Shown here: positions 1 to 8,242 of the stretch, piece by piece
Position numbering within the stretch: position 1 is the stretch's first letter
How the letters are laid out: each line of letters opens with the position of its first letter
NCBI RefSeq assembly: GCF_013285555.1
Contig: NZ_JAAXLT010000092.1
Location: forward strand, 1-64,000
DNA: 64,000 bases
From: Candidatus Cyanaurora vandensis
GTDB lineage: Bacteria; Cyanobacteriota; Cyanobacteriia; Gloeobacterales; Anthocerotibacteraceae
Direction of reading: 5' to 3'
Program-made: the position numbers and the translations under genes
Notes under the pieces: generated by a model
Database searches by the model: none
Told to the model about the DNA's origin: nothing
Seen by the model: the letters and a program-made list of their open reading frames with translations, nothing else

Positions 1-2961
1 GGCTTTTTGGCGTTCGGGTAGGGCTTTTTGAATCAGGGCTTCACGCTGCTGGCTGGCTTGTTGTTGCAGGGTCTGGTCTTCCGTGCGGTCAAAATACTTG
101 CGGCCTTCAATCCAGGTCTCCTCGGTGCGGCTATAGCTCGATAGCGGTGAACCTGTCCAGAGGACGAAATCCGCATCCTTGCCGGGTTCCAACGAACCCA
201 CGTAACGGTCAATCCGCAACTGTTGCGCTGGGTTAAGGGTAACGAATTTGAGGGCTTCCTCTTCGCTGACCCCGCCGTACTTGACCGCTTTGGCAGCCTC
301 GGTGTTGAGGCGACGGGCCAATTCGTTGCTATCAGAATTGAAGGAGACCAGGACCCCGGCCTGTTTCATCAAAGCCCCGTTGGTCGGCACGGCGTCGTAG
401 ACCTCAAACTTGAAGCCCCACCAATCACTGAAGGATGAACCCCCGGCTTTAATCTGGGCGATGGCATCGGCAACTTTGTACCCTTCTAAGACGTGCTGAA
501 ATGTGGCGACTGGGAGCTTGAATTCCTGGGCCAAGCGCACAAACATTAGGATTTCATCCTGGCGGTAGGAATGGATGTGGACCCAGCGTTGACCCCGCAG
601 GATCTCCAGGACGGCCTCTAGGCGGAGGTCACGGCGGGGCGGGATGGCCTTGGTGGACTGGCTCCAAGCCCGTTCGTAGTCCTGGGCCGCCATGAAGGTA
701 TCGCGCAGTAGCTGTTCTACGCCCATGCGGGTCTGGGGGTAACGGGTGGTATATTTTTCGCCCCAGTTGCTCTGCTTGACGTTCTCTCCCAGGGCAAACT
801 TTACCCCGGCGGGAGCCTGGGTAAACTTGAGTCCCTCGGCGTGTTCGCCCCACCGCAACTTAATCACTTGGTTCTGACCGCCCATCGGGTTAGCGGAGCC
901 GTGGAGGAGGTTGGCAACGGTCAAGCCCCCGGCGAGTTCCCGGTACATGGCAATATCCGTGGGGTCGAGCACGTCCCCGATGCGGACCTCAGTGGTGACG
1001 GCGTGGGTGCCTTCGTTGACCCCGCGACTGATGGCGGTGTGGGAATGGCAGTCAATCAGACCGGGAGTGACGTGTTTACCCTGGGCATTGATGATGATGG
1101 CCCCGGCGGGGGCGGTGAGATTGGGTCCGACTTGGCTGATTTTGCCCCGCTGGATGAGCAGGTCGCCCAGGAAACGGCCCTGGGGTCCTGAGGTCCAAAT
1201 TGTCGCGCCCTTGACCAGTAACCACTCGGGTTGATTGGGTTTCCCCGTCCGTCCAAAGGCTCCGGCGGGGTAGGTGGTGGGCGTGGTGAGGGCTTGGTCG
1301 CTGGGTTCCGCCGGGGTAGGTGTGGCAGCGGCGGGTTGGGTACGGCGGGCTTGCCAGGAGAAGGCTTGACCGTCGGGGAGTTGCCCAGTCCCCTGCATCT
1401 GGTCGCCATTTATACTTGCGGTTAATCGCACCGTACCTTGACCCGGCCCAAAGCCTTGGGCCGGGGGAAACAGTAAGAGTTGACTGCCCTGGAGGACGGC
1501 GGGGGTATCTTTGCCGCCCAGGGTGGCCTTAGGTTTGGGGTCGCCGCTCAGGACGAGGTTGGTATCGGCTTGAACGCCTTGCCAAGTCACCGTCCAAGTC
1601 CCACGGGGGTCCACTTCACGGCCCTTGTCAGTCTCATAAATTTGCCCGTCCACCCAGACCGAGAGGATATTGGCCTTGCTGGTGAAAAGGTCCCCGTCAC
1701 TGATGACGAGGTTAGCGACTTTGCCCGGTTCCAAGGTGCCATAACGACCGGAGACCCCCAGGAATTTAGCCGGGGTGGTGGTGAGACTGGCGAGGGCTTG
1801 GTCCACGGTCAAACCCCGACGCACCGACTGGCGGACCCGAGGCCAGAACTGCTCTTCGGGTTTCTTGAGTTGGCTCGTCGTCAAGGCAAACATAACCCCG
1901 GCTTGGGCGAGCCGCGCTGGGTTACTCGGGGCTTGCTCCCAGTGTTGGAGGACTTCAAGGTCCACATCAAGAGCTTTCTCCGGGGTCTCGACCTCTGGAG
2001 CTTCGGGGAAATCCAAGGGCAAGATTAGCGGTATTTTCCGGGCGGCGAGTTGGGGCAAGACCCGGTACTCGTAGCCCGTCCCCAGGACCCAAGACTGGGT
2101 AGTTTTAAATTCCTCAGCAACCCGCAACACGCGCAACAGGTCTAGTTCGTCCTCCGCCTTGAAGACCACGGGCAACTCCCCGGTGACTACAGGGGCGAGG
2201 GCAGCCAGGGCACTATTCGTCTCGGGCCGCTCTAACCCCTGGGGGGCTTGGGCATAATTCGTCTGGGCGCGGTTATACCAATCGGCATCTAGAAAGGTCT
2301 GCCGGATTAGCGCAATACTCCCCATCAGCGAATCGGGGTACTGGGCTTCGCGGAAACCACTCTGCTCAAAAGCGACGTGCTGGGCTACCTGACGACGAAC
2401 GATACTCTTGTTCGCATCATTACCACTGAGGTTGATGAGCGTACTCGTTCCCCGAAAAACCCCCCGCGCTGGAGCAACCAGGGCCACAGTGAAGCCCAAC
2501 CCCCGCACTTTCTCCGTCTGTTTGGGGTCCACGGTCAGATTATCGGCAGCATCGCGCTGGGGCGTGACGCGGGGATTCCAGGCCCGTGAGCCGTTTTTAG
2601 CCAGTTCGGGAGGTTTATTCTCCTCTCCCGGTTGCGGTGCTTGCCACTCTTTGGGCAAGTCCAAACTAGAGTAGCTGTCTATGAAACCGGGGTAGACTGT
2701 GCGCCCCGCCAGATCCCAGACTCGTGCTTCAGTAGGGGCCGCCATCGTCCCGACCTGACTGATAACCCCGTTACGGATAACGAGGGTGCCTTTGGGAATA
2801 ACCTGACCGGGAGCCACCACAATCCGGGCATTAACAAGTGCATGGACGCGGGGACTATTATCACGGAGGCCCTCCACGGGGGCGGTGGGGACCTGAGCGA
2901 GGATGGGTAGGCCCCAGAGACAGACCAATAAGCTCGGGAACAGACGGGGTTGGCGCGGCAT
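1..2961 (-). CDS. Exported tandem-domain amidohydrolase (3' end outside window)
   Basis: The reading frame is open from the ATG at 2961 to the window edge: 987 codons with no stop. A signal peptide (MPRQPRLFPSLLVCLWG..ILAQ) opens the protein, so it probably acts in the periplasm. Two amidohydrolase-like halves follow. The first has the usual metal-dependent hydrolase lead-in, but the position of the HxH metal motif reads GFIDSYSS near residues 92-99. The second half carries a normal motif, PGLIDCHSHTA (His639, His641), and later a typical amidohydrolase C-terminal stretch (GSLEPGKDADFVLW). The arrangement matches the roughly 1000-residue amidohydrolase family found in several phyla, in which usually only one half looks catalytic. 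The substrate cannot be read from sequence. It is transcribed divergently from the MFS gene. The end of the protein lies beyond position 1. Confidence 0.85.
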   Translation of the reverse strand, partial: MPRQPRLFPSLLVCLWGLPILAQVPTAPVEGLRDNSPRVHALVNARIVVAPGQVIPKGTLVIRNGVISQVGTMAAPTEARVWDLAGRTVYPGFIDSYSSLDLPKEWQAPQPGEENKPPELAKNGSRAWNPRVTPQRDAADNLTVDPKQTEKVRGLGFTVALVAPARGVFRGTSTLINLSGNDANKSIVRRQVAQHVAFEQSGFREAQYPDSLMGSIALIRQTFLDADWYNRAQTNYAQAPQGLERPETNSALAALAPVVTGELPVVFKAEDELDLLRVLRVAEEFKTTQSWVLGTGYEYRVLPQLAARKIPLILPLDFPEAPEVETPEKALDVDLEVLQHWEQAPSNPARLAQAGVMFALTTSQLKKPEEQFWPRVRQSVRRGLTVDQALASLTTTPAKFLGVSGRYGTLEPGKVANLVISDGDLFTSKANILSVWVDGQIYETDKGREVDPRGTWTVTWQGVQADTNLVLSGDPKPKATLGGKDTPAVLQGSQLLLFPPAQGFGPGQGTVRLTASINGDQMQGTGQLPDGQAFSWQARRTQPAAATPTPAEPSDQALTTPTTYPAGAFGRTGKPNQPEWLLVKGATIWTSGPQGRFLGDLLIQRGKISQVGPNLTAPAGAIIINAQGKHVTPGLIDCHSHTAISRGVNEGTHAVTTEVRIGDVLDPTDIAMYRELAGGLTVANLLHGSANPMGGQNQVIKLRWGEHAEGLKFTQAPAGVKFALGENVKQSNWGEKYTTRYPQTRMGVEQLLRDTFMAAQDYERAWSQSTKAIPPRRDLRLEAVLEILRGQRWVHIHSYRQDEILMFVRLAQEFKLPVATFQHVLEGYKVADAIAQIKAGGSSFSDWWGFKFEVYDAVPTNGALMKQAGVLVSFNSDSNELARRLNTEAAKAVKYGGVSEEEALKFVTLNPAQQLRIDRYVGSLEPGKDADFVLWTGSPLSSYSRTEETWIEGRKYFDRTEDQTLQQQASQQREALIQKALPERQKA

Positions 2962-3163
2962 TAGGGCGGGACGGTAGAGTATTCAACATAATAGGACCCT
3001 CCCCGACTCACCCTAGGACCCAAGTGAATTAAGAATCTGGACGAATCTTTAAGTTTTGTCAGCTCACTGCTGGGAATCTAACCCAGGGGAGTAGCACAGT
3101 GCGATTTGACCGCTATCCTTAAAGCATGAAGTTTTGTTATCAAGAGTGGGTGGGGAGGAAAGG

Positions 3164-4342
3164 GTGAAGCAGTTCCGGCCCTCGCCGATTGTATTTATCT
3201 TTTTGACTATTTTTATTGAGTTCATGGGGGCAAGTCTGCTCGTCCCGCTCATTCCTTATATCGTTGGTCGTTACCAGAGCGATGCTTTCACGATTGGCCT
3301 CTTGGTCTCTAGTTTTTCCTTAGCCCAATTTTTCGCCGCACCGACCCTGGGGGCTCTATCGGATCGTTTTGGTCGCCGTCCGATCCTGCTGATGAGCTTA
3401 GTGGGGACAGGACTAGGCTTTATCGTTTTTGGGCTAGCGAACTCTTTACCTTTATTATTCCTGGGCCGGATTATCGGCGGGGCTTCGGGGGGAGCGGTGG
3501 CAACAGCCCAAGCCTATATTGCGGACATCTCTAAACCCGAGGACCGGACTAAGAATTTTGGCTTGGTGGGGGCGGCCTTTGGGCTGGGTTTTATTATGGG
3601 ACCCGCGATTGGCGGCTTTTTAGGCCAGTACAGTTTACAGTTACCCGTTTTTCTAGCGGCAGCTTTAGCGATTGCCAACGCGGGTCTGGGCTATTTCACC
3701 GTGGCGGAGTCCCTACCTCCAGAGAAACGTCAAGCGACACCCTGGCGTCAGGTCAATCCTTTCACCCAACTCAAGGCCCTAGTTAGTAATCCCGCTGTCC
3801 GGCCCCTCTTGCTAGGGTTTTTCCTCTTCAACTTTGCCTTTGCTGGGTTCCAGAGTAACTTTGCGGTCTATACGCGAGACCGTTTTGAATGGGGACCCCA
3901 GGAGAATGCTTGGTTATTTGCCTACATCGGGCTGGTCTCATCTTTGGTGCAGGGGGTTTTCATCCGCACTTTGATCCCGCGTTTTGGGGATGCTAATTTA
4001 GCGCGGTGGGGACTGGCCTTGGCGGGTCTGGCAGTGACAGGCGTAGCCTTGGTGCCCAGTGGGAACTGGCTTTACGTTACCCAGGGCGTATTTGCCCTCG
4101 GGGTGGGGCTGTGCTTGCCGACCTTGCGGGGTTTATTGTCGGAGCGGGCTTCGGCTCAGGAGCAGGGCCGGGTCATTGGCGGTTCCCAGTCGCTGGCGAG
4201 TCTTGCCATGGTCATCGGTCCGCTCTGGGCGGGAACGATTTTTGACCGGATTGGGTACACCGCCCCTTATTGGAGTGCGGGACTGTGGATCTTAGTCGCG
4301 CTACTCCTCATTAATGCCGCCCTGCCCAAAACTAAGGCTTGA
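3164..4342 (+). CDS. MFS multidrug/tetracycline-type efflux transporter
   Basis: A 392-residue inner-membrane protein with about 12 hydrophobic segments. The loop after helix 2 carries the MFS motif A (GALSDRFGRRP), as in TetA-like drug:proton antiporters. I place the start at GTG 3164 because GGAGG lies five bases upstream. A TTG at 3134 in the same frame would add ten residues without a comparable ribosome-binding site. The family exports small molecules using the proton gradient; the substrate is unknown. The 3' end overlaps the convergent rpsT gene by 11 bases. The neighbouring genes give no hint of a dedicated role. Confidence 0.88.
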   Translation: MKQFRPSPIVFIFLTIFIEFMGASLLVPLIPYIVGRYQSDAFTIGLLVSSFSLAQFFAAPTLGALSDRFGRRPILLMSLVGTGLGFIVFGLANSLPLLFLGRIIGGASGGAVATAQAYIADISKPEDRTKNFGLVGAAFGLGFIMGPAIGGFLGQYSLQLPVFLAAALAIANAGLGYFTVAESLPPEKRQATPWRQVNPFTQLKALVSNPAVRPLLLGFFLFNFAFAGFQSNFAVYTRDRFEWGPQENAWLFAYIGLVSSLVQGVFIRTLIPRFGDANLARWGLALAGLAVTGVALVPSGNWLYVTQGVFALGVGLCLPTLRGLLSERASAQEQGRVIGGSQSLASLAMVIGPLWAGTIFDRIGYTAPYWSAGLWILVALLLINAALPKTKA

Positions 4343-4625
4343 GGACAATTTTGTTGAGCATGAGCTTGAGACGGGCTTTGCGGCGGTTGGCATTATTCTT
4401 GTGGATGATCCCGGAACGTACGGCCCGGTCAATCTTGCTGTAAGCCGCAGAGAGGGCGGTCTCACTGGTGGCGAGGGCTTCGGGGGTCCGCGCCTGGGTG
4501 AAGGTCCGCAGACTGTTGACGTACTGCTTGACTAAGCTACGGATGGCGGAGCGATAGGCTAGGTTGTGCTGGCGATTGCGCTCAGCCACATCAACCCGCT
4601 TGATGGCAGATTTAATGTTGGGCAC
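4332..4625 (-). CDS. rpsT: 30S ribosomal protein S20 (stand-alone copy)
   Basis: Encodes 97 residues, the normal size for S20, rich in Lys and Arg. It begins MPNIKSAIKRVDVAERN and contains the conserved HKNNANRRKARL segment, which binds 16S rRNA in the 30S subunit. The start codon is GTG. It is the last gene of a three-gene minus-strand set: S20-antitoxin fusion (5930), RES toxin (5263), then this copy, which starts 41 bases after the toxin stop. About 40 bases upstream of its start closely match the leader of the fused copy, so it probably keeps its own promoter. By eye it differs from the S20 part of the fusion at six of the first 91 residues. Because it ends normally (NKIVLKP), I take it to be the housekeeping copy. 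Confidence 0.95.
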   Translation of the reverse strand: MPNIKSAIKRVDVAERNRQHNLAYRSAIRSLVKQYVNSLRTFTQARTPEALATSETALSAAYSKIDRAVRSGIIHKNNANRRKARLKLMLNKIVLKP

Positions 4626-4668
4626 GGTTACTCCAATTTGGCAACAATCTCTAATAATACCGCATTCT
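4626..4668 (-). repeat. Duplicated rpsT leader, copy 1
   Basis: This stretch (on the plus strand ggttactccaatttggcaac and onward to aataataccgcatt) matches 5931-5973 with few changes and then stops matching at the RES toxin stop codon (4667-4669). It is the upstream edge of the duplicated rpsT block and probably holds the leader and -10 region. Confidence 0.75.
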
Positions 4669-5263
4669 AAGGAGCGAGGCCGGGATTATTGGACTCAGGC
4701 CGCTGGAAAATCCATAGGTAGTCTCCAGGAACGTGCCTATCGAAAATGACCAAATTACAGAAGTCGGGGTCTTTGAACGACGGGTATCTTAATCCTGAAA
4801 TATTTCCTTGCTGATAAGCAATATAGCCCAAGACTTGCGTAGGAGCAGCTTTACCTTCCCCATTAAGCCTAAGCCAATGGGTTTCTAACTCATTAGGAGT
4901 CAGTGTTAACGAGTCTCGGACACTATCCTCAGTCAAATCAATCACAGCACTCAGTCTATACTCAATTGAGAAGATGACCCTTGGAATGCTTGGTACGCCC
5001 TCGTCGTATCCTGTTGCTCCCCTAACAACAATATCTGCTTCAGTAAGTGCTGTCATAAGACCTTCGGCTACATATAATGCCTCGAATTCCTGACCGGGAT
5101 GGTAAATCGCGCCATAGTTGAACCTGCCGCCATGTTTCAATGCACCTGCTCCTGAGAGAGGGGAGTCTGCGTAACGTAGATTAATAACACGATAGCCTGT
5201 TCCTGCCAAAGAGTTAGGGGAGAGGGCGGCAAAGGCCGACATAAGTTCTTCACCAAAGAGCAT
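4667..5263 (-). CDS. RES-domain toxin (NAD+-consuming type)
   Basis: A 198-residue protein with the RES-domain core: an Arg/Tyr-containing start (GTGYRVINLRYADSP), the GGRFNYGA segment, and the acidic and Ser positions downstream (ALYVAEGLMTALTEA). RES toxins of Xre/MbcA-ParS modules deplete NAD+ in the cell, and the partner antitoxin carries a DUF2384 domain. Such a domain is encoded directly upstream, 22 bases away, in an unusual fusion with S20. The start is ATG 5263; a second ATG at 5242 is possible. The gene is visibly more AT-rich than its neighbours, which suggests transfer. Its stop codon lies exactly at the border of the duplicated rpsT leader. Function is inferred from domain and context only. 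Confidence 0.85.
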   Translation of the reverse strand: MLFGEELMSAFAALSPNSLAGTGYRVINLRYADSPLSGAGALKHGGRFNYGAIYHPGQEFEALYVAEGLMTALTEADIVVRGATGYDEGVPSIPRVIFSIEYRLSAVIDLTEDSVRDSLTLTPNELETHWLRLNGEGKAAPTQVLGYIAYQQGNISGLRYPSFKDPDFCNLVIFDRHVPGDYLWIFQRPESNNPGLAP

Positions 5264-5285
5264 CGGGAATTCTCAATGATAGGGG

Positions 5286-5930
5286 TTAGCCCGGTTGTCC
5301 GACTTCAATCATGTAGATAAGGGTATCTACTACTTCAAGCTGACCCTTATCAATGTAGGACTGAGGGGTAAGACCGCCAAGCTCGGGGTTCTGTGAGGTT
5401 AGCCACTTGTTAACCAACTCTGTCTTGCCACTCAGCAAGTAACTAAGTCGTTCTCTTAAGTCCTCCACGCTTTTTTTATCAATCACAGGTACGGTTGCTC
5501 CTGAATTCTTGCCTTTAACATTACCAAAGTTCTGATGATGAAGATCATCGCCAATTAAAACCTTATCGTTTTCTCTAGGAATAGTCCGAGTTCCAGCGTT
5601 AATCTTGCTCTGCTTACTCACGGTGTTAATGTTTAGTTCAAACGAACCTTGTGCCTTGTTCAGCATCTTTTTAAGACGAGCTTTACGACGGTTGGCATTA
5701 TTCTTATGGATAATCCCGGAACGCACGGCCCGGTCAATCTTGCTATAGGCCGCAGAGAGGGCGGTCTCGGTAATGAGGAGGGCTTCGGGGGTCCGCGCTT
5801 GGGTGAAGGTCCGCAGACTGTTGGTGTACTGTTTGACCAAGCTACGGATAGACGAACGATAGGCTAGGTTGTGCTGGCGATTGCGCTCAGCCACATCCAC
5901 CCGCTTAATGGCAGATTTAATGTTGGGCAT
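5286..5930 (-). CDS. S20-antitoxin fusion: ribosomal protein S20 joined to a DUF2384 (MbcA/ParS) toxin-binding domain
   Basis: The 214-residue product starts at the normal S20 start (ATG 5930). An ATG further upstream in frame lies in the duplicated leader and is unlikely. Residues 1-92 are a complete S20, including HKNNANRRKARLKKMLNK. Residues about 93-150 are a polar linker (KQSKINAGTRTIPREND..) with no clear helix-turn-helix. Residues about 155-214 match the antitoxin DUF2384/ParS toxin-binding domain: LLSGKTELVNKWLTSQNPEL, then GGLTPQSYID and the ending IYMIEVGQPG. RES antitoxins normally have an N-terminal Xre DNA-binding domain; here S20 takes that position. The RES toxin follows 22 bases later. 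The 3' portion is AT-rich compared with the S20 part. I infer that the antitoxin gene became joined to a duplicated rpsT. Whether the product enters ribosomes is unknown. Confidence 0.85.
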   Translation of the reverse strand: MPNIKSAIKRVDVAERNRQHNLAYRSSIRSLVKQYTNSLRTFTQARTPEALLITETALSAAYSKIDRAVRSGIIHKNNANRRKARLKKMLNKAQGSFELNINTVSKQSKINAGTRTIPRENDKVLIGDDLHHQNFGNVKGKNSGATVPVIDKKSVEDLRERLSYLLSGKTELVNKWLTSQNPELGGLTPQSYIDKGQLEVVDTLIYMIEVGQPG

Positions 5931-5973
5931 GGTTGATCCAGTTTGGCGACAATCTTTAATAATACCGTATTTC
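5931..5973 (-). repeat. Duplicated rpsT leader, copy 2
   Basis: The counterpart of 4626-4668. The match runs through the S20 coding parts (about 4338-4625 and 5655-5930) and continues about 40 bases upstream of both starts. Nucleotide divergence between the copies is about one base in nine by eye, so the duplication is not recent or has diverged quickly. Confidence 0.75.
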
Positions 5974-6121
5974 ACGAATCAAGGCTGCTGGGTGTTGAGC
6001 AAGTGGGGTTTGCCTTAGATTTTTGGGTCTTGTTGATTTATCTTTCGCACTGCTTGCAATATCCCCAACAGCCCGCGAGGACAGGCATCTAAGGTTCCGC
6101 TCTCGCTCTTCCCTCTTCTGC

Positions 6122-6158
6122 CTTGGTCCCCTATTAGTGGGGCGGAGGGGCCTCTTAA
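6122..6158 (-). repeat. Dispersed GC-rich hairpin repeat, copy A
   Basis: Plus-strand cttggtcccc, a short loop (tattagt), then ggggcggaggggcctcttaa. The same flanks recur at 10198-10235 and 48850-48904 with different loops. The CCCC/GGGG arms form a hairpin. This copy lies in the divergent gap between the S20-antitoxin fusion and the DUF3370 gene. Confidence 0.7.
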
Positions 6159-6200
6159 TTCGTGGAGCGGCGAATTTTTTTGTTAAACTCTTGAAACTTT

Positions 6201-7538
6201 GTGCGGTTGCCCATGCTTCCTCTTTGGCCTTTACTTTTGCTGGCACAGGCCCAAACCCCGCCTGTGGGTATCCTTGAACTCCAGTCGGTGCGGGCTCTGC
6301 CTGGTCGTTTGGACCAGATACCTACCTTTAATAGCAACAGCCCGGAATTGGTGACGGGGAATGGGATTTTACTCTCAACTTTTCCGCCATCCTATGGACA
6401 GAATCCCCAAGCTCATCTCGATTTTGCACTGAAGGGTCGGTTTGACCTGTTTGCTCATCACATTGCGAAGACGCCTGACGGACGGACGCTCTACCTGGGA
6501 TTGTTGTTACACAATCCGGGGTTGCAGCCCGTCACCGTGGATATCCTCCAGGCTGCCAGCCATCTGACGCAACCGGACGCGCCTTTCCTTGATCTGCCGC
6601 CCCTCGTGGATAACTTGTTGGGGAATGTGTTTGCGGGGCCGGGGAGTCGGGTGACGAATGATATTTTGCGGAACGTGCGACAAGCGGATTGGCCCGGTCA
6701 GGTTATCCTCGCGCCTCGAACCAGTCAAATGCTCACGGTCTTACCCATCTACGGTTACAACGGACGCTCTACCCTGGCTCGCCTCAGAAGCTCAGGCCCC
6801 ATTTACGCCGCAAGTCTGGCTCTGGTGGCTCCGACTGACTTCACCGGACAGGAATTCTTGCCTACCCTGACTGATTGGGAAAACCTGCTCACGACCGGAA
6901 CCTTGGCGGCTCCCCGTGACTTGGCTCCGACCCCGCCGGGGAGTACGGGGAACTTCATTTATGGGCGAGTGGCGGGCGTGGCCTTGGGTTCGCGCTGGCA
7001 GGCGGAGTTGAGCGATAGTCCTCAGGCTCGTTTTTTGACCATCCCCACACCGGGCTCTGCCATCTCCTATGTCCTTAGTACCGCGAGTTTCGGGACGCTA
7101 GGGACCCAACAGGTCCAGAGTGCGCCCATGCAGGTCCGCTACCCCGACACGGCTTACCTCGCCCATGGCAATTACGGGATTGAGTACAACCTCAGTTTCA
7201 CCCTCGCCAACTCTACAGCTCAGCCCCAGACCGTGACCCTGAGTTTGCAGTCCCCCCGCAAGCCTCTACAAGATGTCCCCGAGAACGCCCTGCGCTTCAG
7301 TGACCCTCCAGATAACCAAGTCACCTTCCGGGGTACGGTCCGGGTCCGCTACAACGACGAGGCCGACCTGCCCCAGACCCGCTATGCCCACTTGGTCCTG
7401 CGGCGCGGTCAACAGGGTAGCCCCTTATTCACCCTTATTCTGCCCGCCACGAGTCAACGCTTGGTCTATGTGGATTATCTCTATCCTCCCGATAGTACGC
7501 CCCCCCAAGTGCTGACCCTGCGGACCTCGGCTCCGTAA
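6201..7538 (+). CDS. DUF3370 exported protein
   Basis: A protein of 445 residues from GTG 6201, or 441 from ATG 6213; either start gives a short hydrophobic signal peptide (LPLWPLLLLAQAQ). The body matches the cyanobacterial DUF3370 family: the early ALPGRLDQIP segment, an internal TGNFIYGRVAG and a late YDYLYPP-type ending (VYVDYLYPPDSTPP). The family is probably periplasmic or outer-membrane associated and has no known reaction. It is rich in beta-type sequence, with no membrane segment after the signal. The next gene (thf1) follows 68 bases later on the same strand, but no functional link is evident. Confidence 0.8.
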   Translation: MRLPMLPLWPLLLLAQAQTPPVGILELQSVRALPGRLDQIPTFNSNSPELVTGNGILLSTFPPSYGQNPQAHLDFALKGRFDLFAHHIAKTPDGRTLYLGLLLHNPGLQPVTVDILQAASHLTQPDAPFLDLPPLVDNLLGNVFAGPGSRVTNDILRNVRQADWPGQVILAPRTSQMLTVLPIYGYNGRSTLARLRSSGPIYAASLALVAPTDFTGQEFLPTLTDWENLLTTGTLAAPRDLAPTPPGSTGNFIYGRVAGVALGSRWQAELSDSPQARFLTIPTPGSAISYVLSTASFGTLGTQQVQSAPMQVRYPDTAYLAHGNYGIEYNLSFTLANSTAQPQTVTLSLQSPRKPLQDVPENALRFSDPPDNQVTFRGTVRVRYNDEADLPQTRYAHLVLRRGQQGSPLFTLILPATSQRLVYVDYLYPPDSTPPQVLTLRTSAP

Positions 7539-7606
7539 TTCAAGTAAACTATCCCTTTAGACCAGGGTGGATGGCAAAATGAGAATACAGTACCTTGTGT
7601 TGACTC

Positions 7607-8242
7607 GTGGTTAAGACCGTCGCCGATACCAAACAGGCATTTTTTGCCCTTTTTACCCGCCCTTTGAACTCCGTTTATCGGCGCGTCATTGATGAACTAC
7701 TCGTAGAAGTCCATCTCTTGACCGTCCATCACCAGTTTCGTTATGACCCGTTTTTTGGCCTGGGCTTGGTCACACTCTATGAACGTTTCCTGGACGGTTA
7801 CTTTCCCAAGGAAGATAAGGCACCCATCTTCGCGGCTTTGGCAGGAGCCTTGGGTTTCACGGATGGGCAGTTGCAGCGGGATGCCCAAGCAGTGCAGCAG
7901 ACTTCAGCCCCGGTCCTCCTTGCTGCACTGCAAGAGGGAAACATCCTGCCGACCCTACCTGAAGCAGTTCAATCCTTAGTTCAAGCTCCTCTGTCTAAGT
8001 ACAGCCGGATCTTTGCCCTGGGTCTGACCACTGCCCTCGAACCCCATCTCCAGACCCAACTGGAGGCCAAACGGACAGAGATTTTCGACCAAATCTGTAC
8101 GCGCTTGGGGCTAAATGCCACCCGCGTCCGCAAAGACCTGGATTTCTATTCCCAGGCCTTGGACCAAGTACGGAAGTCAAAAGAAGCCATGGAAGAAGCC
8201 AACGAGTCGGTCCGCAAAAAACGGCAACCCGCCTCGCCCTAG
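7607..8242 (+). CDS. thf1: Thf1/Psb29 photosystem II biogenesis protein
   Basis: A 211-residue soluble protein starting at GTG 7607 (VKTVADTKQAF). It has the family hallmarks TRPLNSVYRRVIDELLVE and FRYDPFFGLGLVTLYERF, and ends in a charged coiled-coil tail (KSKEAMEEANESVRKK). Thf1/Psb29 is conserved in oxygenic phototrophs and is needed for PSII assembly, repair and FtsH protease homeostasis. Its length is normal. The stop codon shares a CTAG with the stop of the convergent flavodiiron gene. Confidence 0.93.
   Translation: MVKTVADTKQAFFALFTRPLNSVYRRVIDELLVEVHLLTVHHQFRYDPFFGLGLVTLYERFLDGYFPKEDKAPIFAALAGALGFTDGQLQRDAQAVQQTSAPVLLAALQEGNILPTLPEAVQSLVQAPLSKYSRIFALGLTTALEPHLQTQLEAKRTEIFDQICTRLGLNATRVRKDLDFYSQALDQVRKSKEAMEEANESVRKKRQPASP

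Noticed and set aside
5956-6246. 96-codon minus-strand frame upstream of the S20-antitoxin fusion
   Set aside because: It runs through repeat copy A, has no family-like pattern and overlaps the DUF3370 start.
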